DNA of 7,513 nucleotides from Porphyrobacter sp. UBA7686 (GCA_002482865.1 DLGU01000030.1:7878-15390), one strand, 5' to 3'; counted from the first letter of the stretch, positions 1-5,482 are shown. Notes: generated from the letters alone by a model not told the origin. Numbers and translations are program-made.

Positions 1-200
1 TCATGGAAGCGGTCACGCACCCAGTTGGCTGAAAATTCGGTCGGAAGGTAAAGATCGAGAGCGCCTGTCTCGCGGTTCAGTGCGCCAAGCTGGATTGGCT
101 TGATCCATTGGCTGTGCAGCTGGTGGCCCAGATCCTTGCGCAAGCCCTGACTGATATCGGACCAATCTGCGGCGAGATTTACAGCTTCGGAATCTTCCAT
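1..200 (-). CDS. dnaA: DnaA chromosomal replication initiator, N-terminal fragment (runs off the window)
   Basis: Initiates chromosome replication by binding DnaA boxes and unwinding the origin; it also acts as a transcription factor. Only the first 66 codons are present, reading MEDSEAVNLAADWSDISQGL then a stretch with HQLHSQWIKPIQ and ending FSANWVRDRFH. This matches DnaA domain I, the oligomerisation and helicase-loading domain, with the characteristic W-I-KP and NWVRDRF patterns. The AAA+ and DNA-binding domains lie outside the window. I chose the ATG at 200-198 because the sequence becomes DnaA-like there. An in-frame GTG at 254-252 has a better purine-rich ribosome site (GGGGAAGAG) just upstream and would add 18 residues with no obvious family resemblance. 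The gene lies downstream of rpsT on the same strand but is separated by a terminator, so it probably has its own promoter in 201-600. Identity is confident; the start is less so. Confidence 0.9.
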   Translation of the reverse strand, partial: MEDSEAVNLAADWSDISQGLRKDLGHQLHSQWIKPIQLGALNRETGALDLYLPTEFSANWVRDRFH

Positions 201-247
201 CAGATGTTCATCGGCCTGGCGGCCACCCGTCCGCGCCTTGTCAGTCC

Positions 248-256
248 TGTGCACAA
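248..256 (-). promoter_or_regulatory. DnaA-box-like 9-mer near the dnaA start
   Basis: On the minus strand the 9-mer reads TTGTGCACA, which differs from the consensus DnaA box TTATCCACA at two positions. It covers the alternative GTG start codon of dnaA. Its core TGTGCACA is a perfect 8-base palindrome. Autoregulation of dnaA through DnaA boxes is known in other bacteria, but a single two-mismatch site is weak evidence. Confidence 0.2.
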
Positions 257-284
257 GCTCTTCCCCAATTCAACCTTAGCCTGC

Positions 285-300
285 TGAGCCGTGCGGCTCA
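285..300. repeat. Perfect inverted repeat in the dnaA leader (7-bp arms)
   Basis: Arms TGAGCCG (285-291) and CGGCTCA (294-300) are separated by 2 bases. As RNA the central pair would open to give a 6-bp GC-rich stem with a 4-base loop. It lies 31 bases before the alternative GTG start and about 85 before the ATG of dnaA. It could be a 5' leader hairpin or a dimeric operator. There is no T tract in either direction, so it is not a terminator. Confidence 0.5.
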
Positions 301-343
301 CAGACCTTTTCATCCCGATGCGACAGGCTTAACCTTCCCAGCC

Positions 344-362
344 CCGGAATCGAGGATTCCGG
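344..362. repeat. Perfect inverted repeat with a GANTC site in each arm (8-bp arms)
   Basis: Arms CCGGAATC (344-351) and GATTCCGG (355-362) flank the 3-base centre GAG. Each arm carries a GANTC site (347-351 and 355-359), so the element is a symmetric pair of potential CcrM methylation sites. There is no T tract, so it is unlikely to be a terminator. A protein-binding site sensitive to methylation, or a leader hairpin, are the main possibilities. Confidence 0.55.
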
Positions 363-392
363 AGTTCCCCCCTGTCGGCCAAGTTGTAAAAG

Positions 393-417
393 CACCCGGG
401 CTGTCCCGCGCCGGGTG
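393..417. repeat. Inverted repeat in the dnaA leader (7-bp arms, 11-base loop)
   Basis: Arms CACCCGG (393-399) and CCGGGTG (411-417) are perfectly complementary around an 11-base centre. On the minus strand it lies just downstream of the weak promoter guess, where a leader hairpin or operator would sit. No T tract follows it toward dnaA. Confidence 0.4.
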
Positions 418-601
418 GAACTGATCTAAAGAACTCTGCGGCCTTTTGCGCAAGCGAGGACTTTTAAAAAAAGTGAAATAATCCTGTTGACTCACCGCTG
501 ACCCGCAGACTTGCGTTGAAGTGCCTGTTTTTCCTACGAAATCACGAGTCCCAACCCGCGAATCGTGGTGAATCCTGACATTTCTGTCATCGGGACGGTT
601 G

Positions 602-616
602 CGTTTGTCGCAAACG
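602..616 (-). repeat. Small hairpin following the rpsT terminator
   Basis: Arms CGTTTG (602-607) and CAAACG (611-616) flank a 3-base centre. It overlaps the T-rich tract of the preceding terminator, so on the minus strand the two structures could compete or act in series. It is short and could be coincidental. Confidence 0.3.
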
Positions 617-646
617 AAACGGGCCGCGCTCATTGAGCGCGGCCCG
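611..646 (-). terminator. Intrinsic terminator of rpsT
   Basis: Read on the minus strand, a perfect 12-bp GC-rich stem, CGGGCCGCGCTC (646-635) and GAGCGCGGCCCG (631-620), closes a 3-base loop. It is followed at once by TTTCGTTTG (619-611). This is a normal Rho-independent layout with a slightly interrupted T tract. It begins 72 bases after the rpsT stop codon and should separate rpsT transcription from dnaA. Confidence 0.8.
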
Positions 647-671
647 ATCGGTTTGCGAGGCCCCGGCATCC

Positions 672-699
672 CGTCTTTCATGCCGCAGCATGAAAGACG
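672..699 (-). repeat. Perfect 12-bp hairpin immediately downstream of rpsT
   Basis: Arms CGTCTTTCATGC (672-683) and GCATGAAAGACG (688-699) enclose a 4-base loop. It starts 18 bases after the rpsT stop and lies upstream of the GC-rich terminator. No T tract follows it on the minus strand. Likely roles are a 3' mRNA stability hairpin, an RNase processing site or a helper to the terminator; as DNA it could also bind a dimeric protein. Confidence 0.6.
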
Positions 700-717
700 A
701 AAGCGCGACGAATCGAA

Positions 718-978
718 TCAGAGAGTGGCGACTCGGCGCGTCAGGCGCGAGAGCTTGCGGGCCACGGTGTTCTTATGCAGCACGCCGCGTGCAACGCCGC
801 GGGCCATTTCCGGCTGAGCCGCCTTGAGAGCAACGGCCGCTGCTTCCTTGTCACCCGCTTCACAGGCCGATTCGACCTTCTTGATGAAGCTGCGGATGCG
901 GCTGATGCGCGCACCGTTGATTTCGGCGCGGGCGGTGTTGCGACGGATGCGCTTCTTGGCTTGCGGCGTGTTTGCCAT
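718..978 (-). CDS. rpsT: 30S ribosomal protein S20
   Basis: Small-subunit ribosomal protein that binds 16S rRNA early in 30S assembly. The 86-residue product starts [20 protein letters not shown], the classic S20 opening, and ends with the family's [16 protein letters not shown] pattern. It is strongly basic and of the usual length (about 85-90). The ATG at 978 is the only start that gives the canonical MANT N-terminus; upstream in-frame codons to 1068 do not look like S20. The Shine-Dalgarno site is weak. mutM lies upstream on the same strand with a 152-base gap, long enough for a separate promoter and leader. A hairpin and a strong terminator follow the gene, so it probably forms a short transcript. 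S20 is autogenously controlled in E. coli; nothing here proves the same. Confidence 0.97.
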   Translation of the reverse strand: MANTPQAKKRIRRNTARAEINGARISRIRSFIKKVESACEAGDKEAAAVALKAAQPEMARGVARGVLHKNTVARKLSRLTRRVATL

Positions 979-1091
979 AATTCGTGTCTGTCTCGCGTTT
1001 GGTTCAGGCCGCTTGAGGCAGCCGAGGAATTGGTGACGGTTTGCTCGAAAACGGGCGAGCGGACGCATGGCCCAACCGCCGGAAAGCAGCG

Positions 1092-1120
1092 CGCATAGTC
1101 AGAACTGCTCCGAAGGTCAA
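1092..1120 (-). promoter_or_regulatory. Candidate sigma-70 promoter for rpsT
   Basis: On the minus strand, TTGACC (1120-1115) and TATGCG (1097-1092) are separated by 17 bases. The -35 matches consensus at five of six positions, while the -10 matches only the first three. It lies just past the mutM stop codon and points at rpsT, giving a leader of about 105-110 bases. Within that leader a weak inverted repeat (GCTCG 1043-1047, CGAGC 1056-1060) might form a hairpin. A GATTC site (1122-1126) sits one base upstream of the -35. Confidence 0.4.
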
Positions 1121-1130
1121 CGATTCTCCC

Positions 1131-1946
1131 TTACTTCTGGCACACTGGGCAGAACCAGGTGCTGCGTCCGCCTTGGGCGATCCGTTCAATCACCCCGCCA
1201 TCATCGCGGCTGCATGGCTGGCCGTCACGTCCATAAACGTCAAAACTGCTGGCGAAATAGCCCAGCTCGCCGCTCGGCGCGGCATAGTCGCGCAAGGTCG
1301 AGCCGCCATCGCGGATTGAGGCTTCGAGCACAGCGACGATCGCGGGCACCAACCGTGCCAGCTGGGCATGTGTGACCTTGCCCGCCTGTTTGGTGGGATG
1401 GATGCCGGAGCGCCACAGCGCCTCGCAGACATAGATATTGCCGAGCCCCGCCACGATCCGCTGATCGAGCAGGCACAGCTTGATCGACTGGGTCTTGCCC
1501 TTCAGCGCTGCTTTCAGATGACCAACACTCAGCCCCGGCCCCAGTGGCTCCGGCCCGAGCGCGGCGAATTGTGGCCAGACGTCCAGCGCGCCGGTCTCCA
1601 CCAGATCGACCGAGCCGAATCGGCGCGGATCGCACAGAGCGAAGCTGTGGTGCGCAGTCTCCAGCAGCAGGTGATCGTGCGTTTCAGGCGTTTCCGGGTC
1701 AATCCGCCAGCGCCCGCTCATGCCGAGATGGAAAATCATCGTCGCCCCGCGATCAAGATGCATCAACCCGTATTTGGCGCGACGCGAGAGCGTGCTGACC
1801 CTGGCACCCGTCATCACCTGGACCAGATCGGCGGGGAAAGGGCGGCGCAAATCGGCGCGGTTCAAGACGACGCGCGTGATCCGCTCGCCCTCAAGGAACT
1901 TTGCAAGGCCGCGGACGGTTGTTTCTACTTCGGGGAGCTCAGGCAT
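1131..1946 (-). CDS. mutM: Formamidopyrimidine-DNA glycosylase (Fpg/MutM)
   Basis: Bifunctional glycosylase/AP lyase that removes 8-oxoguanine and formamidopyrimidines in base excision repair. The 271-residue product has the family's normal length and order. Pro2 (the nucleophile after Met removal) and Glu3 lie in MPELPEVET. The conserved catalytic Lys is in RRAKY (Lys58), FHLGMSGRW lies at 73-80 and DPRRFG at 106-111. The helix-two-turn-helix includes the AGLGNIY segment at 166-172. The C-terminal zinc finger is at 245-269, with the conserved Arg in GGRST (Arg261). The finger is odd: Cys245, Cys266 and Cys269 are present, but the expected second cysteine is replaced in CSRDDGG. The ATG at 1946 gives the required N-terminal proline and has a strong Shine-Dalgarno (GGGAGG) close upstream. 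The gene is divergent from ubiE across 56 bases and is followed by rpsT. Confidence 0.95.
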   Translation of the reverse strand: MPELPEVETTVRGLAKFLEGERITRVVLNRADLRRPFPADLVQVMTGARVSTLSRRAKYGLMHLDRGATMIFHLGMSGRWRIDPETPETHDHLLLETAHHSFALCDPRRFGSVDLVETGALDVWPQFAALGPEPLGPGLSVGHLKAALKGKTQSIKLCLLDQRIVAGLGNIYVCEALWRSGIHPTKQAGKVTHAQLARLVPAIVAVLEASIRDGGSTLRDYAAPSGELGYFASSFDVYGRDGQPCSRDDGGVIERIAQGGRSTWFCPVCQK

Positions 1947-2002
1947 TTGGCCTCCCTCTAACACCCTTTGCGCGGGCGGCAATTGTCTCTAGGGAGCCGG
2001 GC
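1947..2002. promoter_or_regulatory. Divergent mutM/ubiE intergenic region with a Shine-Dalgarno site for each gene
   Basis: The 56-base gap carries GGGAGG for mutM (minus strand, within 1951-1956) and AGGGAG for ubiE (plus strand, 1991-1996, 6 bases before the ATG). Both fix the start choices. With so little room, promoters for the two genes must overlap each other or extend into the opposite coding sequence. I see no convincing -35/-10 pair in either direction. Confidence 0.5.
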
Positions 2003-2758
2003 ATGACACAGAGCACTGACGACACCGTCTCCTTCGGCTACACCCAGGTCACTCCGGAAGAAAAGACCCGCAAGGTCGGCGAGGTCTTCTCCAGCGTCGC
2101 GCGCAAATACGACATCATGAACGATGCGATGTCGGGCGGGATGCACCGGCTGTGGAAGGACCGCTTCGTGAAGCGGGTCAAGCCGCAGCCGGGCGAACAG
2201 ATCCTCGACATGGCGGGTGGCACCGGCGACATCGCTTTCCGCATGGCGGCCCGCGGCGCGCACATTACCGTGGCCGATATCAATCAGGACATGCTTGACG
2301 TGGGCGCCGAGCGTGCGCTGGAACGCGGATTTGATGAAGAGGACGGCAGCCTCGTGTTCACCTGCCAGAACGCTGAAAGCGTGAGCTTCGCCAGCAACAC
2401 CTTCGATGCCTACACCATCGCTTTCGGCATCCGGAACGTGACCCATATTGACCGCGCGCTGGCCGAAGCTCTGCGCGTGCTGCGTCCCGGCGGGCGGTTC
2501 TTCTGCCTTGAATTCTCGACCGTCGAATGGGCGGGGCTGAAAGAGGCCTACGATATCTATTCCGAACATCTGCTGCCGCGCATGGGTCAGGCGATTGCCG
2601 GGGATGCGGATTCCTACCGCTATCTCGCCGAGTCGATCCGCAAGTTCCCGCCGATGCCCGCCTTCGAACAGATGATCCGCAGCGCGGGCTTTGCGAACAC
2701 CAAGGTCGAACCGATCATGGGCGGGCTGGTGGCGATCCATTCGGGGTGGAAGATCTAG
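2003..2758 (+). CDS. ubiE: Ubiquinone/menaquinone biosynthesis C-methyltransferase UbiE
   Basis: SAM-dependent C-methylation of the quinone ring (2-polyprenyl-6-methoxy-1,4-benzoquinol in the ubiquinone pathway, demethylmenaquinol where menaquinone is made). The 251-residue product has the same length as E. coli UbiE. Visible signatures are the N-terminal VFSSVARKYDIMNDAMSGG (28-46), SAM motif I LDMAGGTGD (68-76), the acidic post-motif ADIN (91-94), the motif around FGIRNV (141-146), LRPGGRFFCLEFS (160-172) and the C-terminal YRYLAESI then HSGWKI. The ATG at 2003 is set by the AGGGAG site 6 bases upstream; the reading frame is open earlier but that extension overlaps mutM antisense. ubiB follows after 4 bases, so they are almost certainly co-transcribed. 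No ubiJ-like gene lies between them, unlike E. coli. Confidence 0.97.
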   Translation: MTQSTDDTVSFGYTQVTPEEKTRKVGEVFSSVARKYDIMNDAMSGGMHRLWKDRFVKRVKPQPGEQILDMAGGTGDIAFRMAARGAHITVADINQDMLDVGAERALERGFDEEDGSLVFTCQNAESVSFASNTFDAYTIAFGIRNVTHIDRALAEALRVLRPGGRFFCLEFSTVEWAGLKEAYDIYSEHLLPRMGQAIAGDADSYRYLAESIRKFPPMPAFEQMIRSAGFANTKVEPIMGGLVAIHSGWKI

Positions 2759-2762
2759 GGAC

Positions 2763-4319
2763 GTGACCACCTCTGCCGTCCACCTGATCCGCCTCGCCCG
2801 CTGGGGCGTGACGCTGGCCCGCCGCCGCGCGCTGGTGGGGATCGAGAATGATCCCAATGCGCCTGTCGCCTTGCGCCAGCTGGTGCGGCTCGCGCGGTTG
2901 GCGACTCTGACGGGCAAGAACGGCCCGCGCGATTATGCGGGTGCGTTCCGCGCGATTGGGCCGGCGGCGATCAAGCTGGGGCAATCGCTTGCCACTCGCC
3001 CCGATCTGGTGGGCGAGGAAGCGGCGAATAATCTCCTCAGCTTGCAGGACAGCCTGCCGCCGGCGCCGTTTTCGCAGATCAAGGCGGCGATTGAATCGAG
3101 CTTCGGACAGCCGATCGAGAAGCTGTTCAGCGAAATCGACCCGGAACCGGTCGGCGCGGCGTCGATTGCGCAGGTCCACAAGGCCGTCACCACCGAGGGC
3201 CGCAAGGTCGCAGTCAAGGTGCTGCGCCCGGGTATCCGCGAGAAGTTCGCCCGCGACATCACCACCTATGAATGGGCCGCGGCCCATGTCGAGGCGATGG
3301 GCGGGGAGTTCTCGCGCCTGCGTCCGCGCCTCACCATCGCCAATTTCAAGCGATGGACCAATTCTGAGCTCGACCTGCGGCGCGAAGCGGCATCGGCCTC
3401 CGAACTCGCCGAGCAGATGGCGGGCGTTTCCGGCTACCGTATCCCCGGCATCGACTGGGATCGCACCAATGGCCGAGTGATGACCATCGAATGGATCGAC
3501 GGGATCAAGATCAGCCGCGTCGATGAACTGCGGACGCGCGGGCATGATTTCGCCGCGCTGTCGGAAAAGCTGGTGATCAGCTTCCTCACCCAGGCAATCA
3601 GCGCCGGCTTCTTTCATGCCGACATGCATCAGGGCAACCTGTTCGTGGAGGATGACGGCACGATCGTCGCCATTGATTTCGGGATCATGGGCCGGATCGA
3701 CCGGCGCGCGCGTCAATGGCTGGCCGAGATCCTCTACGGGTTGACCACCGGCAATTACCAGCGCGTCGCCGAAATCCATTTCGAAGCGCAATATGTGCCC
3801 AGCTATCACTCGGTCGGCGAATTTGCGACCGCGCTGCGTGCGGTGGGTGAGCCGATGCGCGGCAAGCCGGTTAAGGAACTGAGCGTCGGCCAGATGCTCG
3901 ACGGCTTGTTCGCAATCACGCGCGACTTCGACATGCAAACCCAGCCGCACCTGCTGTTGCTGCAAAAAACGATGGTGATGGTCGAAGGCATCGCCACGCA
4001 ACTGAACCCCGACATCAACATGTGGGACACCGCCGCGCCTTATGTGCGCAGCTGGATCCGCGATGAACTCGGCCCCGAGGCGGCACTGGCTGACCGCCTG
4101 AAGACCGATGCCGAGACCCTGTTCCGCCTCCCCGGGCTGATCCGGCGACTGGAGGAGAAATACCCGCCCAAGGGCGGCGCGCCCGAAGCGCCGCCGCTGC
4201 CGCATATCCCGCTCATCACTGACAAGCGTGAGGGCCGTGGCTGGCTCGGCTACGTCCTGTCGTGCCTAGTCGGTGCGGGCGCGGTGTGGGGGGCAATGGC
4301 GCTCGGCTGGATCGGATGA
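2763..4319 (+). CDS. ubiB: UbiB-family atypical kinase/ATPase required for ubiquinone biosynthesis
   Basis: Member of the ABC1/ADCK/UbiB protein-kinase-like family that supports ubiquinone synthesis at the inner membrane, with ATPase rather than proven protein kinase activity. The 518-residue product shows the family features in order: KxGQ motif KLGQ (71-74), Ala-rich loop VGAASIAQVH (130-139), the invariant Lys in VAVKV (Lys152), ELDLRREA (202-209), the hinge-like TIEWIDGI (241-248), the catalytic-loop equivalent FFHADMHQGN (283-292, with Gln where E. coli has Pro), and the DFG metal-binding motif (305-307). A hydrophobic C-terminal segment (about 494-517) fits the membrane anchor. GTG at 2763 is chosen because it lies just after the ubiE stop; purine-rich sequence across that stop supplies the ribosome site. 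A later GTG (2808) is possible but would trim the conserved N-terminus. The stop overlaps the next start (ATGA). Confidence 0.95.
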   Translation: MTTSAVHLIRLARWGVTLARRRALVGIENDPNAPVALRQLVRLARLATLTGKNGPRDYAGAFRAIGPAAIKLGQSLATRPDLVGEEAANNLLSLQDSLPPAPFSQIKAAIESSFGQPIEKLFSEIDPEPVGAASIAQVHKAVTTEGRKVAVKVLRPGIREKFARDITTYEWAAAHVEAMGGEFSRLRPRLTIANFKRWTNSELDLRREAASASELAEQMAGVSGYRIPGIDWDRTNGRVMTIEWIDGIKISRVDELRTRGHDFAALSEKLVISFLTQAISAGFFHADMHQGNLFVEDDGTIVAIDFGIMGRIDRRARQWLAEILYGLTTGNYQRVAEIHFEAQYVPSYHSVGEFATALRAVGEPMRGKPVKELSVGQMLDGLFAITRDFDMQTQPHLLLLQKTMVMVEGIATQLNPDINMWDTAAPYVRSWIRDELGPEAALADRLKTDAETLFRLPGLIRRLEEKYPPKGGAPEAPPLPHIPLITDKREGRGWLGYVLSCLVGAGAVWGAMALGWIG

Positions 4320-5482
4320 GGCCGACCGCAGGCGGCACTGGGCTGCTTGGCCGTTGGGAGGCGCTGGACCGTCCGCTTGCGCAGTTCCCGCGCTGGGCCG
4401 CGGCACTGGTGCTAACGCTGCTGGCTGTCGCGATGGCGTGGAGCGCCTTTGCCGCAGCGGCGGTCGATCGGGCTGAACGCGCGCAAATTACCGCCAAGGC
4501 AGAGGCCCAAAGCGCAGCAAGGAGCGCTGGCCACGGGGCGGGCAATAGCGCGCAAAAGAGCAAGGGTGACATTGCCCTTTATGCGCGCATTGCCGAGCGC
4601 GTTTCGGCGGGTGAGGATTACTACGCTGCCGCCATGAGCGAGCAACGGGCAAGCAATTATCCGACCCGCCCGTTTGTCGCGGTGCGTCAGCCGACGCTTG
4701 CGTGGTTGCAGTCGATATGTGGCGCGGGCGGGGTGCGTTATCTTGAAATGGCGCTGGTGCTGGCCTGCCTGTGGGCAGCCAATGCGCGGCTGACGCAGCT
4801 GGTTTCGCTGCCCGAGCGACTGGGCGCGCTGTTGCTGCTGGCGCTCGGCGGGGCGGCGGTCGCGGTGCCAACGGCGGGGCTGATCCATGAATTGTGGGCC
4901 GGGCTGTGTCTGACATTGGCGCTGCTGCTCTATCGCCGGAACTGCTGGTGGCCGGCGCTGCTGGCCGTGGCGCTGGCGATGGCCGTGCGCGAGCTGGCCG
5001 TGCCCTTTGTGCTGCTGTGGCTGGCCTTCGCGCTGGCAGAGCAGCGCGGGCGCGAGGCGGCAGGGGTGGCGGCGATGCTGGCGCTGTTCGCCGCCGGAAT
5101 GGGCTTGCATTACCTAGGCGTCGAAGCCGGGCGATTACCGGGCGATCCCATCTCACAAGGGTGGAAAGCGCTGGTCGGATACGGCCTGCCGCTGATGGCG
5201 GTATCACGGCTGACCGGCCTACTGCTTCTGCCAATCAGCATCGCGGCACCTCTGGCAATCCTGCCGCTGATCGGCTGGGCCGCAATTGGCGGGCGGATTG
5301 GAATGTTTGCGGTGTTGTGGTTCGCCGGCCTCGCCACAATGATGGCGCTGTTTGCCCGGCCGGAGAATTTCTACTGGGTACAATTGGCGTTACCGGCCTA
5401 TGGCATCGGTCTCGCTTTTGCCCCGCGCGGGCTATTTGAACTTTTCCAAGGCGCGGCGGGGCGGGCATCAAGGCAAACTTAA
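4316..5482 (+). CDS. Polytopic membrane protein of unknown function, GT-C-like
   Basis: I do not recognise a named family. The 388-residue product has one transmembrane segment near the N-terminus (about 27-49), an extramembrane stretch (50-140), then about eight or nine further hydrophobic segments between 141 and 372. The extramembrane stretch opens with an Ala-rich low-complexity part (58-82) and continues with GDIALYARIAERVSAGEDYY (84-103), YPTRPFVAVRQPTLAWL (115-131). A first loop bearing an acidic residue and a YY/R-x-P pattern after TM1, followed by many helices, recalls GT-C glycosyltransferases that use lipid-linked sugars. This is resemblance in layout only. Other marks are HELW (191-194), VRELAVPFVLLW (224-235) and ARPENFYWVQL (347-357). 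The ATG overlaps the ubiB stop by 4 bases (ATGA), implying translational coupling. An alternative upstream ATG at 4262 would lie inside ubiB and lacks support. Confidence 0.8.
   Translation: MRPTAGGTGLLGRWEALDRPLAQFPRWAAALVLTLLAVAMAWSAFAAAAVDRAERAQITAKAEAQSAARSAGHGAGNSAQKSKGDIALYARIAERVSAGEDYYAAAMSEQRASNYPTRPFVAVRQPTLAWLQSICGAGGVRYLEMALVLACLWAANARLTQLVSLPERLGALLLLALGGAAVAVPTAGLIHELWAGLCLTLALLLYRRNCWWPALLAVALAMAVRELAVPFVLLWLAFALAEQRGREAAGVAAMLALFAAGMGLHYLGVEAGRLPGDPISQGWKALVGYGLPLMAVSRLTGLLLLPISIAAPLAILPLIGWAAIGGRIGMFAVLWFAGLATMMALFARPENFYWVQLALPAYGIGLAFAPRGLFELFQGAAGRASRQT

Larger units (their letters stand above)
201..717 (-). promoter_or_regulatory. Non-coding region between rpsT and dnaA: rpsT terminator zone and dnaA leader
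   Basis: This 517-base stretch has no credible gene. Open frames crossing it, including a 123-codon one on the minus strand (681-310), have no recognisable family pattern and run through the terminator hairpins. From rpsT toward dnaA it contains hairpins at 672-699, 620-646 and 602-616, then GANTC sites, an AT-rich tract (462-482, 19 of 21 A/T) and three perfect inverted repeats. It must contain the dnaA promoter. The best candidate I can write down is a weak pair on the minus strand, TTGCGC (453-448) and TTTAGA (430-425) with a 17-base spacer, with the AT-rich tract where an UP element would sit. Each hexamer matches consensus at only about half its positions, so this is a guess. No consensus DnaA box (TTATCCACA) is present. 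Confidence 0.6.
347..734. promoter_or_regulatory. Cluster of nine GANTC (CcrM-type) sites between the rpsT 3' end and dnaA
   Basis: GANTC occurs at 347-351, 355-359, 489-493, 546-550, 560-564, 570-574, 710-714, 715-719 and 730-734. The last lies in the rpsT coding end. By eye I count about ten further sites in all of 735-7513, so the density here is roughly fifteen times higher. GANTC is the target of the cell-cycle methyltransferase CcrM, which is widespread in Alphaproteobacteria. In Caulobacter, methylation of the dnaA promoter region is known to affect dnaA transcription. A similar role here is inference. Confidence 0.55.

Noticed and set aside
272..336. Two AACCTT repeats (272-277 and 331-336), the second within TTAACCTT, considered as CtrA half-sites
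   Set aside because: The second differs from the TTAACCAT half-site by one base, but the full TTAA-N7-TTAA arrangement is absent and the first copy lacks the TTAA. Too weak to call.
488..520. TTGACT on the plus strand as a -35 element
   Set aside because: No -10-like hexamer lies 16-18 bases downstream, and no plus-strand gene follows.
576..589. Short inverted repeat TGACA/TGTCA considered as an operator
   Set aside because: Five-base arms with a 4-base gap are expected by chance over this length and do not match an operator I recognise.
310..681. A 123-codon minus-strand open frame in the rpsT-dnaA gap
   Set aside because: It has no family resemblance, starts inside a perfect hairpin, runs through the rpsT terminator and lacks a ribosome site. 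It is most likely chance in GC-rich DNA.
1043..1060. GCTCG/CGAGC inverted repeat considered as a mutM terminator
   Set aside because: The stem is only 5 bp and is followed on the minus strand by AAACC and not a T tract. It is better left as a possible weak hairpin in the rpsT leader.
599..1098. Plus-strand open frames of 64 to 107 codons across rpsT and its terminator
   Set aside because: They are antisense shadows of rpsT and the hairpins, with Arg/Ala-rich translations typical of GC-rich off-frame reading.
1368..1961. A 197-codon plus-strand open frame opposite mutM
   Set aside because: mutM on the other strand carries full Fpg motifs; this frame has none and simply mirrors its codon bias.
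2715..4205. A 496-codon minus-strand open frame opposite ubiB (and a 319-codon one opposite ubiE)
   Set aside because: Long antisense frames are common in GC-rich coding DNA. The plus-strand genes have complete UbiE and UbiB signatures, while the antisense products have no coherent motifs.
4412..5234. Minus-strand open frames of 232 and 248 codons opposite the membrane protein
   Set aside because: Translations are Arg/Pro/Ala/Gln-rich without hydrophobic cores or motifs. The plus-strand frame is hydrophobic, continuous and coupled to ubiB.
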